Positions 51,061 through 59,635 of a DNA stretch of 64,000 bases are shown in pieces. The number at the start of each line of letters is the position of its first letter. Position 1 is the first letter of the stretch. A program made the position numbers and the translations under genes. Location of the stretch: contig CAWVLT010000074.1 in NCBI GenBank assembly GCA_963930185.1, positions 62,001 to 126,000 on the forward strand, written 5' to 3'. The notes beneath the pieces were generated by a model. That model was not told the origin of the DNA. It did no database searches and saw only the letters and a program-made list of their open reading frames with translations. Origin of the DNA: JAGZEG01 sp963930185. GTDB lineage: Bacteria > Actinomycetota > Coriobacteriia > Coriobacteriales > UMGS124.

Positions 51061-52872
51061 CTACTGCTGTCCGAGCGCGAGCTCGCGTGACGTGCGCTCC
51101 ACGATGTCGATGAGTTCCTGCTTTGACTTGACCCCGAGCTTGCGGTACACGCGCTTGACGTGCGAGTGCACGGTGTTCTCCGAGATGACGAGCTGCTCGG
51201 CGATGTAGGGGGACGCTGCGTCCCTGCGTGACGAGGTCGAGGACCTGGACCTCGCGCTTCGAGAGACCGCCCTGCTCTGCGACGTGCGCGATGCACTGGG
51301 CGCGATATTCCTCGAGCTGCTGGGCAAGCTCCTCCGGAGTGGGCTCTGCCTTGTCGAGGGCCTCGGGGGCGGCGCCTGCCTCCACGATGACTGCCGTTTT
51401 CGCTACCTCGTTGGGGTCCTCGCCCGTGATGGCCCCTCCGGCATGGCGGGGGCCGGTGACGCTGGGGTTGGGGGCGAGCGCCTCGCAGAACTGCGGCTCG
51501 GCGTTGCCCTGCGAGGGCAGGACGGCCAGGCGCCTGCGACCGAGGAACAGCGCGGCCGAGGCGATGGCGAAGAACAGGATGACCTGCGAAAAAATGGTCA
51601 TCTGCAGGGGGCTTGCCCATAGGGCGTCCCCGAACAGCCAACCGGTTGCCGCCCCTAGGGCCGATGCGCCCACCGTGAGACCGCGCACCATGCCGCTGAC
51701 CACGGCGCCTGACATGCGATAGTCGTAGGCGCTGTGCGCAACCATGCACAGGATCATGAGGTCAAAGACCGACCCACCCGCCCAAGACAGGGCACTTGCC
51801 CCGAGCAGGGCATACGAGGGATTGGCTAGCTGCACGGTAATGGGGAGCAGCATGAATCCCGCGCAGAGCAGGGCAAACGCCGTGCCGTACGAGCCGCCTA
51901 TGGAAATGCGCCTGCCTCCGCGAGACACCAGCGCCATGGCCAGCGCGGCAACGATCTGCAGCGCCAGGCCAAATCCATGCGTGACACCGTATTCGGTCTG
52001 GCCGATGAGCATGGAGATGCAGTCATACATGAAGAACAGCGCAAGCGACCCGGCAACGGGCCGCCAGAGTATGCCGAGCGTCCTAAGCACTGATCTCTCG
52101 GGTACGTCGGCCTCGTCTTGCTGATGATTGCCGGTGCTCCTTTGCTCGCGTCCGATCCTGTCGTGGCTTGACATCAGGCACCATGCCGACAGGATGGGCA
52201 GTGCAAGGGCGATCAGCGCGCGTGCAAGGGGCAGGGCCGTTCCCAACGGCATCAACACGAAGTACAGACCCACTCCAAGCGCAGCCGACAGGCAGATGTA
52301 TCTCCCTGCAAGTTCCGGACGTAGCCGTCCAAACACCTGCGCCCATGCCATGTCCACGGCAGCGCTGGTGATGCCCACGATTGCGGCGAGCGCGAGCACG
52401 ACGATTTGGGCGGACGGACCGCCTAGCGTCTCCAGCGCGATGAAGGCCGCCAATGACCCGGCACCCGTTATGGTCGCCTGTATCCAAGGCACGCGGCCTT
52501 GCAGCGCGGGGACTCGCCAGAGGATGATGCCCCAGATGGGATGTGCGGATGTGCAATCGCAGTGGCAACGAGCGAGCAGAGCAGGGGAAGGGGAGATTCG
52601 AGAAACCATTGATGCGGCGCCTGGTGCTCGAGGATGAACAGCCCCGGCCCTCGAAAACAGACATGCATCCAGGCCCAGTACAGGGAGAATCCCAGAAATG
52701 CGAGGTTACCTGCGCCAGCGGCGCGCGGGAAAGAGGCACGTGCATGCTTGTCTGCCGATTGGCTCTGTATGTGGGTCGTTGCTCCTGACAAGAATTCCCC
52801 TCGCTTTGGCTGCCTAGACTGCTGCCGAACGCCCGTCGGTGTCCAGAACTGCTCTTTGACGCCTGTGGACAT
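51061..52872 (-). pseudogene. Frameshifted membrane LuxR regulator
   Basis: The gene is split over three frames. From 52872 the first two hydrophobic segments (NLAFLGFSLYWAWMHVCFRG, then LPLLCSLVATAIAH) are in one frame. Near 52535-52550 the family continues one base back as HPIWGIILWRVPAL, running through the remaining membrane helices to GLSKREVQVLDLVTQGRSVP. At 51208-51212 a run of five G (C on the coding strand) holds one base too many; removing one restores SVPYIAEQLVISENTVHSHV and RKLGVKSKQELIDIVE. Two independent shifts argue for a true pseudogene rather than a sequencing slip. It lies downstream of flavoprotein 7, its probable former target. Confidence 0.75.
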
Positions 52873-52903
52873 AGCCCACGAGCATACGATGATAGCGCAC
52901 TGG

Positions 52904-52945
52904 GCGCGCCCCGGATGAAAAATCTTTCTGCCATCCGGGGCGCGC
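52904..52945. terminator. Hairpin terminator after flavoprotein 7
   Basis: GCGCGCCCCGGATG and CATCCGGGGCGCGC form a perfect 14-bp stem with a 14-nt loop, directly past the flavoprotein stop on the minus strand. Confidence 0.82.
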
Positions 52946-52952
52946 GTGCTGC

Positions 52953-54767
52953 TTACAGGCCGGCTACGTACTCTCCTGCCACCTGGCCCTGCAGCTGGGC
53001 GATGCCCAGGCTCATGCCGGTGACGGTGGTGGAGTAGTTCAGGATGAAGCGTCCGCCCGAGTTGTTGCCGCAGGCGTACAGGCCGGGGATCGCCTCGTAG
53101 TTGGAGTCGAGCACCTGCTGGTTGCCGTCGATGTGCAGGCCCGAGAGCGTGACCACCAGATCGCCGAAGTACTTGCCCGACGAATAGGCGTAGAACGGGG
53201 GCTGTTCGATGGGGTGCAGCAGGAACGCCTCCTTGGCGTAGTCGGGGTCATCGCCCTGGGCGCACAGCTCGTTGTAGCGCTCGATGCTCGCCAGGAAGTT
53301 CTCCTTTGCCTCGCCCGTATAGCCGATGTAGTCGGCCAGCTCATCGATGGTGTCGGCACAGACCACCTTGTAGGTGGGGTAGCCGGCGGGCGTCCACACC
53401 TGGCAGGGCACGTCGCCGCCGTCGGAGCCGGGCTCGATGGCGGCCATGGCGTCGAGGATGCCCTGGAAGGAGTCCCAGTTGGGATCGACGTTGAAGTGAT
53501 CCGGCGGCTGGTAGGTCAGCTCGTCCTGCCAGTTGGCGTCCCACACGGCGCACAGCAGGTTGCCCGGCGTGCGCGCGGCGGCCTGACCTTGGCCCCAGGC
53601 GCCGTACATGCCCTCGTTGCAGTAGCGCTCGCCGCGGGCGTTGAGGCGCAGGAAGGCCGTGGCGCCAAGAGGGCCGGCCATGCCTGCCTGCATGGAGTAG
53701 GTCGCGCCGCGCGGGCCCTCCTCGATGTGGCCACCCGCCATGATGCCGATCTTGCAGCCCGAACCGTCGCGGCCGCAGCCCGAGGCCTGGTGGCCCTGGT
53801 TGAACTCCACATACTCGGGAAGCAGGTACTTCACCATGTCGTCGTTGGCCGACCAGTCGCCGCCGCACAGGATGGTGCCCTTGTTGGCGAGGAAGCGGTA
53901 GTACTCGCCGGTTGTGGTGTTGTGGGCGATGATGCCCTTGCACGCGCCGTTCTCCATGATGGGCTGGTCGCCATAGGTGCCGAAGAAGAACTGGGCGCCG
54001 GCCTGCTTGGCCAACTCCTGGTTGGCCTTGATGGCGTTGGTCATGGTGTAGTCGCCGCCACCGAAGAACGAATTGCAGCCAAGGAACACCTTGATGCCCT
54101 GGTTCTCACCAGGGTAGTTCGCGGGCATCTCGGCGCAGAACGTATCGATGGAGTCGAGGAAGTCCTGGCTCAGCGGCTCCATGAACCAGTCCACGTGCTC
54201 GCCGGAGCGCGTGGCGAAGGCTCGGATGATGTCGGGGTTGCAGCGGCCGATGGTGCGGCGCTCCACCTCGCGCAGGAAGTCCTCCGGGTCGTAGGACTGC
54301 ACACCGCGCTCGCTGGCCAGCTTGTTGTTGATCGAGCCGAGCTCTTTGCCGTTGACCGAGAAGATGTCCTCGTCCTGGGCCTCGATGACCACAACGCTCG
54401 CCCCCGCCTCCGCGGCGGCACGAGCGGCGCAGGTCCCGGCGTGGCCGGCTCCCAGGATCACGACGTCGGCCTCGTAGGTCTCGACGATGTCCTCCTCGGC
54501 GATTGGCGCGGGGTCGGAGTACCAGAACTCGGCGCCTGCGGTCGCGGCGGCCGAGGGGTTGTCGGCCAGGGCCACGACGCCGGGGTTGGCGCTGGGTGCG
54601 GGGGCGTCGGCCGCGTCGGAGGCGGAGTCGCCTTCGGCGGAATCCGCCTCCTCGGCACCTGCGATGGCGGCCTGCGCCGCAAGGGGCGCGGCAGCTGCGA
54701 CGGCCGCGCCGCAGAGGATGAAGCTCCTGCGGGAGACGGGGGCATGGGAAGTCTGGGACACGTGCAT
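52953..54767 (-). CDS. Tat-exported FAD-dependent reductase
   Basis: A 604-residue flavoprotein with a Tat signal (VSRRSFILCGA, RR at 13-14), an acidic Ala/Asp spacer (~38-60), the FAD motif GAGHAG at 106-111 and the C-terminal GLYACGNNSGGRFILNYSTT followed by VTGMSLGIAQLQGQ. It is the third member of the GHAG/GN..GGR subgroup. AGGTGAT 7 bp before ATG 54767 sets the start. The adjacent LuxR gene, downstream on the same strand, is a pseudogene, so control may be lost or taken over by another regulator. No FMN domain; substrate unknown. Confidence 0.87.
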   Translation of the reverse strand: MHVSQTSHAPVSRRSFILCGAAVAAAAPLAAQAAIAGAEEADSAEGDSASDAADAPAPSANPGVVALADNPSAAATAGAEFWYSDPAPIAEEDIVETYEADVVILGAGHAGTCAARAAAEAGASVVVIEAQDEDIFSVNGKELGSINNKLASERGVQSYDPEDFLREVERRTIGRCNPDIIRAFATRSGEHVDWFMEPLSQDFLDSIDTFCAEMPANYPGENQGIKVFLGCNSFFGGGDYTMTNAIKANQELAKQAGAQFFFGTYGDQPIMENGACKGIIAHNTTTGEYYRFLANKGTILCGGDWSANDDMVKYLLPEYVEFNQGHQASGCGRDGSGCKIGIMAGGHIEEGPRGATYSMQAGMAGPLGATAFLRLNARGERYCNEGMYGAWGQGQAAARTPGNLLCAVWDANWQDELTYQPPDHFNVDPNWDSFQGILDAMAAIEPGSDGGDVPCQVWTPAGYPTYKVVCADTIDELADYIGYTGEAKENFLASIERYNELCAQGDDPDYAKEAFLLHPIEQPPFYAYSSGKYFGDLVVTLSGLHIDGNQQVLDSNYEAIPGLYACGNNSGGRFILNYSTTVTGMSLGIAQLQGQVAGEYVAGL

Positions 54768-54935
54768 CGAAGATCACCTGTTTCTCATGACGACTGCTGA
54801 GCTTTGTGCTGCGGGGTGGCGTGCTGTCGCGTGCCATCCGAATGCTGGCGTTGCACCGGGGCTCGAGGGCCGGCATCCTCGGCCTGGCGCTGCCCGCCGT
54901 GCAATACTGTGTCCTCGCACGGGTTGCTTGGATAG

Positions 54936-54950
54936 CACCAAAAATTGGTG
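54936..54950. promoter_or_regulatory. Palindrome CACCAA-N3-TTGGTG upstream of flavoprotein 7
   Basis: A perfect 6+3+6 palindrome in an AT-rich stretch about 170 bp before the flavoprotein start, followed at once by a second small palindrome (AATCATTGATT). A candidate operator or promoter region. Confidence 0.4.
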
Positions 54951-55014
54951 AATCATTGATTTGATGGGTGTGAGCTGCTTCGATTCTGTTTTGTCGACTT
55001 GCAAACGGACCGTT

Positions 55015-55116
55015 ATGGTTGATAGGCTACGAGAGGCAGCGAAAAGGGGTCGCGAAGCTGGTTACATAACTTCCGGAGAGGCCGGCTTGATCGGAAGGGA
55101 GCTTGGATGCCCGTGA
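55015..55116 (+). pseudogene. Remnant of an AbiEi-type antitoxin
   Basis: A 33-residue frame (LREAAKRGREAGYITSGEAG and a few more residues) resembles the N-terminal winged-helix start of AbiEi antitoxins, then stops within 10 bp of the next frame's start. The remaining ~150-200 residues of a normal antitoxin are missing. It directly precedes and overlaps the AbiEii remnant, the correct gene order for a type IV module. Confidence 0.5.
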
Positions 55117-55434
55117 AGTTGCCAAATAGCAAGAGAAACCTCGACATGGCAATCCGGCGCTCCAGCTCTACTGACGAGGACTATCTGAAGAACAGGACCC
55201 TAGTGGCAAATGCGGTCGCTGGCCTTTTGATGCCGAACGGAGTGGTCAAAGGTGGCTCGGCGAAACGGCTCTTTGCCTATCGCAAGAGACAGGAGTGGCC
55301 GCCGATGGTAGTCGCTAACGATGGATGGGAGAAGCTGTATCAGGCACAGCTCTTACCTTGGCCGATAAAGCAAACCGTACAAAGAGGCCGTGGTTTGGGC
55401 GAACGATCTTATAGGGAGGATCGTGCAGGCCTGA
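55107..55434 (+). pseudogene. Remnant of an AbiEii nucleotidyltransferase toxin
   Basis: The first ~55 residues (LPNSKRNLDMAIRRSSSTDE, then TLVANAVAGLLMPNGVVKGG) match the start of AbiEii/AbiGii-type toxins up to the KGGSA strand. The text then jumps to a C-terminal segment (ANDGWEKLYQAQ), and in another frame reads YKEAVVWANDLIGRIVQA with TGA at 55432-55434, a plausible toxin C-terminus. So an internal deletion of about 200 residues and a frameshift have destroyed it. The strong GGAAGGGA ribosome-binding site is still there. The first frame also runs on in phase into the FMN reductase gene, probably by chance. Confidence 0.55.
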
Positions 55435-55565
55435 TGCTTCCCTGTCAGTTGAGAAATCAAACCAACTTGGCGTTTTGCTTCCTACATAATCATGGGGAGA
55501 ATCAGCGCCGGGCAGTGAGCTCAGCACGCATTTTGGTTTTGAGCGATGGAAAGGGAGCGGTTGCT

Positions 55566-56186
55566 ATGAAGGTCGTACTCGTGAACGGAAGCCCGCACAA
55601 GAGCGGATGCACGCACGTCGCGCTGCAGGAGGTCGCGTCCGCCCTTGAGGCCGACGGCATCGAGACTCAGGAGATCTGGCTGGGTGTCAAGCCCATCTCG
55701 GGATGCCTTGCCTGCGGCCGCTGCCGCGAGCTTGGTAAGTGCGTGATCGACGACATCGCCAACGAGGTGGCGGCTGCCATCGACGAGGCCGACGGGGTGG
55801 TGCTTGGCTCACCGGTGCACTATGCGGCTCCGTCTGGCCAGATCGTCTCGTGCATGCACCGTGTGTTCTACTGCGGCGCGGCACATCCGCGCGGCAAGGT
55901 GGGCGCGGCTGTGGTGAGCTGCCGCCGCGGCGGGGCGGCCACGGCGTTCGACCAGCTCAACAAGTACTTTTCCATTGCCCAGATGCCCATTGCCACCTCA
56001 CAGTACTGGAACCAGATCCACGGGAACACGCCCGAGGAGGCTCGTCAGGATCTCGAGGGCCTGCAGACCATGCGCACGCTCGGCCACAACATCGCCTGGA
56101 TGCTGCGCTGTCGCCAGCAGGCCGAGGGTGCCGGGGTTGCCATGCCCGAGCCGGAGTCCAAGGTGGCCACGAACTTCATTCGCTAG
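55566..56186 (+). CDS. NADPH-dependent FMN reductase (iron-sulfur flavoprotein type)
   Basis: A 206-residue flavodoxin-fold protein. The FMN phosphate loop NGSPHKSGCT (7-16) is followed by a compact Cys motif C47-x2-C50-x2-C53-x5-C59 (GCLACGRCRELGKC), the pattern of iron-sulfur flavoproteins that hold a [4Fe-4S] cluster. Later GSPVHYAAPSGQI binds the flavin ring. It transfers electrons between NAD(P)H or ferredoxin and acceptors in the cytoplasm. AGGGAG before ATG 55566 marks the start; a longer in-frame reading runs back into the AbiEii remnant and is rejected. It is followed 42 bp later by luxS. Confidence 0.88.
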   Translation: MKVVLVNGSPHKSGCTHVALQEVASALEADGIETQEIWLGVKPISGCLACGRCRELGKCVIDDIANEVAAAIDEADGVVLGSPVHYAAPSGQIVSCMHRVFYCGAAHPRGKVGAAVVSCRRGGAATAFDQLNKYFSIAQMPIATSQYWNQIHGNTPEEARQDLEGLQTMRTLGHNIAWMLRCRQQAEGAGVAMPEPESKVATNFIR

Positions 56187-56228
56187 GGCAGCTCGCGAGG
56201 ATACGGATTCGATAGGAGGGCAGTGCCT

Positions 56229-56714
56229 GTGGGACTGCAGAAGATCGCAAGCTTCACCGTAAACCACGAGGATCTCGAGCCGGGCATCTACGTCTCGCGT
56301 GTCGATCGCATCGGCCAGGAGGCCGTGACCACGTTCGATCTGCGCCTAACTGCGCCCAACGACGAGCCGGTCATGGGCACGGCCGAGGTTCACACCATCG
56401 AGCATCTGGGCGCGACGTTTCTGCGCAACGACCCGCAGTGGCGCGATCGCGTGGTCTACTTTGGCCCGATGGGTTGCCGCACGGGCTTCTACCTGCTACT
56501 TGCCGGGGAGTACGAGTCGCGCGACGTGGTTGACCTGGTGACGCGCACGTTTGAGTTCGTCCGCGACTTCGAGGGCGACATCCCCGGCGCGGCCCCGCAC
56601 GATTGCGGCAACTGGCGCGACCAGAACCTCGACCTCGCCCACTGGTATGCCCGGCGCTATCTGGACGAGACGCTCTACGGCATTGACGAGCGGCATCTGA
56701 CGTACCCGGCGTAG
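56229..56714 (+). CDS. luxS: S-ribosylhomocysteine lyase (AI-2 synthesis)
   Basis: A 161-residue LuxS. Metal ligands H55 and H59 (HTIEH) and C126 (HDCGN), and catalytic C83 (GPMGCRTGFYLL), are all present. It cleaves S-ribosylhomocysteine to homocysteine and DPD, the AI-2 precursor. GTG 56229 is preferred over GTG 56223 because AGGAGGG lies 8 bases before it and only 2 bases before the other. No pfs gene is adjacent. Sequence and size are normal. Confidence 0.95.
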   Translation: MGLQKIASFTVNHEDLEPGIYVSRVDRIGQEAVTTFDLRLTAPNDEPVMGTAEVHTIEHLGATFLRNDPQWRDRVVYFGPMGCRTGFYLLLAGEYESRDVVDLVTRTFEFVRDFEGDIPGAAPHDCGNWRDQNLDLAHWYARRYLDETLYGIDERHLTYPA

Positions 56715-56828
56715 GACTCCGGCGCGCATCTCGGCCCGGTCCCAAACGCAGAGGCGCGGGCGATTTGTGGGCTGAACGTGTAGCGACTGCACCTGACACG
56801 GATCTGACTGCGGTCTGACAAAAGAAAG

Positions 56829-56865
56829 ACGCTCCTACCTCTCTCGAAAGCCGAGGTGGGTGCGT
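56829..56865 (+). terminator. Terminator after luxS
   Basis: ACGCTCCTACCTC and GAGGTGGGTGCGT form an imperfect 13-bp stem with an 11-nt loop, preceded by AAAGAAAG and followed by TTGCTTTTC. Confidence 0.65.
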
Positions 56866-57000
56866 TTGCTTTTCAGGGGCTTGCGCGCGTGTCAGGTGGT
56901 GGTCAGATGCACGTGCACCTTCACAAAGCCTTCATGTCGAGATATCCGAGCCTCCCATAGGCTTGCCTTCTAACCGCGTGTATGTGGGGAGGGAGGAGTG

Positions 57001-58182
57001 ATGGGAGACGTGGAGGGCATCGCGCAGGACGGCGGGCTATCTGCGGGTGAGGGTGCGGACACGGTGAGCCAGGACAGGCAGGCGCGTCTATACGATGCGG
57101 CGTGCAAGAGGCTCTTGTCTCGCAAGGTCATTCTCGCATGGGTCATGCGTGCTTTTGTTCCGGAGTTCGCAGGCTGCCCGATCAGCCAGATAGTTGGCTG
57201 CATGGAGGGGGAGCCCAAGATGGCTTCTCCGATCGCTAGCCCAGACGACCGGGGTGCGTCAGGCGTTTCGGAGCGTCTGGAGGCCGATGGTATGCCGAGC
57301 TTGGCGAGCGACGCACGTGGGATGTCGGATTGCTCTGTGCCGGTCGAGGGAACGGGTCTGATCCGCGGCCTGAACGTCGAGGACAACCGGCTGTATGCCG
57401 GTTCAGTCATGTACGACGTGCTTTTGCGGGCAGTTGTTCCCCGGCGAAAGAAAGACGGTGCAGCGGGTACGGATGACGGCCTGCAGGCGATCGATCTTCT
57501 CATCAACGTCGAGGCGCAGGACGACTTCTACCCCGGCTATCCCCTTGTGACGCGCGCCCAGTACTACTGCGCGCGACTACTTGCCACCCAGCAGGGAGTT
57601 GAGTTTGACAAGTCGCATTACGAGCGGCTCAAGAAGGTGTACTCCATCTGGATCTGCACCGATCCTCCGGACTATCGTCGTGGCACGGTCAATTGCTACG
57701 GCATGTCAGAGACAACGTATCCTTCTACCGCCTCTGGCTGGCCGCAGCGAACGTACGACCTGATGCGCGTCGTCATGCTTTACCTCGGCGCGCCAGACAC
57801 GGGTGAGAGTGCCGGCATGACAGGCGCACTGAACCTGCTGACTCTGCTGTTTACTTCTAATGCGAGCGCAAAGGAGAAGCTGGACATCATGCGAGAGCGG
57901 TACAATATCAGCAGCGATGAGGGGATCGAAAGCGAGGTGCGCACCATGGGAGGCTTTGCGCGGGGATTGATGACCACATGCATGGAAAAGGGCATGGAAA
58001 AGGGCAGGGGGCAGGGTATCCTCCTGTCGATCCGTAGGCTTGCAAAGAACATGGGCTGGCCGTTTGAGAGGGCCATGGACGCCCTCGGGATCCCTGAGGA
58101 GGAACGGGCCGGCTATATGCGGCGCCTGGCGGAGGGGGAACGCGGAGACGGCGCCACGGCATATAGTAAAGCCAACGGGTAG
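57001..58182 (+). CDS. Rpn/PD-(D/E)XK nuclease family protein
   Basis: A 393-residue protein of the recombination-promoting nuclease (PDDEXK_2) group. The nuclease-like centre has YDVLLRAVVPRR, then LLINVEAQDDFYPGYPLVTR, where E-x-Q is the family hallmark, and AQYYCARLLATQQGVEF. The tail carries the typical EKGMEKGRGQG run (~327-338). A region at ~75-115 is low in order and may be an insert. GGGAGGAG precedes ATG 57001; a GTG one codon upstream is also possible. Rpn proteins are DNA nucleases, often transposon-like and multicopy; its job here is unknown. Confidence 0.8.
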   Translation: MGDVEGIAQDGGLSAGEGADTVSQDRQARLYDAACKRLLSRKVILAWVMRAFVPEFAGCPISQIVGCMEGEPKMASPIASPDDRGASGVSERLEADGMPSLASDARGMSDCSVPVEGTGLIRGLNVEDNRLYAGSVMYDVLLRAVVPRRKKDGAAGTDDGLQAIDLLINVEAQDDFYPGYPLVTRAQYYCARLLATQQGVEFDKSHYERLKKVYSIWICTDPPDYRRGTVNCYGMSETTYPSTASGWPQRTYDLMRVVMLYLGAPDTGESAGMTGALNLLTLLFTSNASAKEKLDIMRERYNISSDEGIESEVRTMGGFARGLMTTCMEKGMEKGRGQGILLSIRRLAKNMGWPFERAMDALGIPEEERAGYMRRLAEGERGDGATAYSKANG

Positions 58183-58492
58183 GGCCTGTACCTTGGATGG
58201 CGGCGGGCGTTGATGACCTCGTATCGGTGATGTTTGTTTCTGCCATATTTATTGCGAGAGAGTTCTGCCGAAGGTCATATTATCAACTTCAGGTTGTCGC
58301 AAAAGGGATATCATTACCTGTTGTGTTTTCGTCTAGGGCGGGAGGCATTCCTCAGTTGCCTTCTGTAGACGAGCGAGGGTAGTGCTAGAGTTACCTTGAA
58401 GTACCCGGCGGGCCGTCGTTTTAGGATGGTCTAGGCAAGGTGGGGCACGGTGTTGCGCTCCACGTTGCTGCGAGCGGACAAAGGATTGCCCT
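58183..58492. other. Intergenic region upstream of the polysaccharide cluster
   Basis: About 310 bp without a supported gene, AT-richer than its flanks. It probably holds the promoter of the polysaccharide operon. I find no clear -35/-10 pair, JUMPstart-like sequence or terminator, only AAAGGA before the ATG at 58493. Confidence 0.5.
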
Positions 58493-59635
58493 ATGGTCTC
58501 TGTCGAGAACGGTACTGCGCCGATCAACGTGACGCGCTCATCCATGCCTCCGCTGGACGAGTACGTTGCCGAAATCTCCTCCCTTTGGGAGAGCCACTAC
58601 CTCACCAACCGAGGGGTGAAGCATCGTCAGCTTGAGCAGGAGCTGCAGGAGTATCTCAAGGTCAAGAACGTGATGCTCTACGTGAACGGGCACAGCGCCC
58701 TCGAGGGAACCTTCGAGACCATGGGGCTGACGGGCGAGGCGATCACCACGCCGTTCACCTTTGTGTCGACGACGCACTCACTGGTGCGTAAGGGACTCAC
58801 CCCGGTGTTTGTCGACGTGGACCCCGACACGTTCACGCTTGACCCCGCTAAGATCGAGGCGGCCATCACGCCTCGCACGAGCGTCATTGTCCCGGTGCAC
58901 GTGTATGGCAACCTGTGTGACGTCGACGCAATCCAGGAGATCGCCGACAGGCACGGCCTCAAGGTTGTCTATGACGCCGCCCACGCCTTTGGCGTGGAAA
59001 AGGACGGCGTGGGGGTGGGCAACTACGGCGACGCCTCGATCCTATCGTTCCATGCTACCAAGGTGTTCAACACCATTGAGGGAGGCGCTGTCTGCTTTAA
59101 GGACGACGCCTTGGGCATGAAGCTGGCCCAGTATCGCAACTTCGGCATCGTGGACAGCGAGCACGTGGGCTACATCGGCGGGAACTCAAAGATGAACGAG
59201 TTTGCCGCCGCCATGGGCATCTGCAACCTGAGGCACATCGACGAGGAGATCGCCAAGCGCCGCAAGGTGTTCGAGCGCTACATGGAGCGCCTGGACGGCG
59301 TGCCGGGCCTGCGGCTGTGCCATGATAGAAGTGGCATCAAGCACAACTACGCCTACCTGCCGGTTATCTTTACCGACGAGTATGGTGCGACACGTGACCA
59401 GGTCTCTGATAGGCTGGCCGAGCAGGGAGTTTTTTCGCGCAAGTACTTCTATCCGGCAACCAACGAGCTGTCCTGTTATGCGGGGAGGTTTGATCTTGGC
59501 GAAACTCCCGTCGCTCATTGGGCCGCCGAGCATGTCCTGACACTTCCCATGTATGCGGACCTTGCGATTGAGGATGTGGACAGGATCTGTGACGTTGTCC
59601 TTTCCCTGGGACCGAAGGGCTGCGAAAATGCCTAG
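58493..59635 (+). CDS. DegT/DnrJ/EryC1-family sugar aminotransferase
   Basis: A 380-residue PLP enzyme. The cofactor Lys is in SFHATKVFNTIEGG (~185-198). PVHVYGNLCDVDAI and VVYDAAHAFGV carry the PLP-ring Asp. FVDVDPDTFTLDP is family-typical. Length and motifs fit transaminases that make dTDP-4-amino-4,6-dideoxy sugars. AAAGGA precedes ATG 58493. It is the first gene of a tightly packed operon (the next starts 8 bp before its stop). Which amino sugar is made is not deducible. Confidence 0.88.
   Translation: MVSVENGTAPINVTRSSMPPLDEYVAEISSLWESHYLTNRGVKHRQLEQELQEYLKVKNVMLYVNGHSALEGTFETMGLTGEAITTPFTFVSTTHSLVRKGLTPVFVDVDPDTFTLDPAKIEAAITPRTSVIVPVHVYGNLCDVDAIQEIADRHGLKVVYDAAHAFGVEKDGVGVGNYGDASILSFHATKVFNTIEGGAVCFKDDALGMKLAQYRNFGIVDSEHVGYIGGNSKMNEFAAAMGICNLRHIDEEIAKRRKVFERYMERLDGVPGLRLCHDRSGIKHNYAYLPVIFTDEYGATRDQVSDRLAEQGVFSRKYFYPATNELSCYAGRFDLGETPVAHWAAEHVLTLPMYADLAIEDVDRICDVVLSLGPKGCENA

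Noticed and set aside
55435..55565. In-phase fusion of the AbiEii remnant with the FMN reductase
   Set aside because: The segment between them has no similarity to either family, the toxin C-terminus lies in another frame, and the reductase has its own ribosome-binding site and a complete N-terminus.
58197..58382. A 61-codon plus-strand frame before the polysaccharide cluster
   Set aside because: No ribosome-binding site, no recognisable domain, and it lies in what looks like a promoter region.
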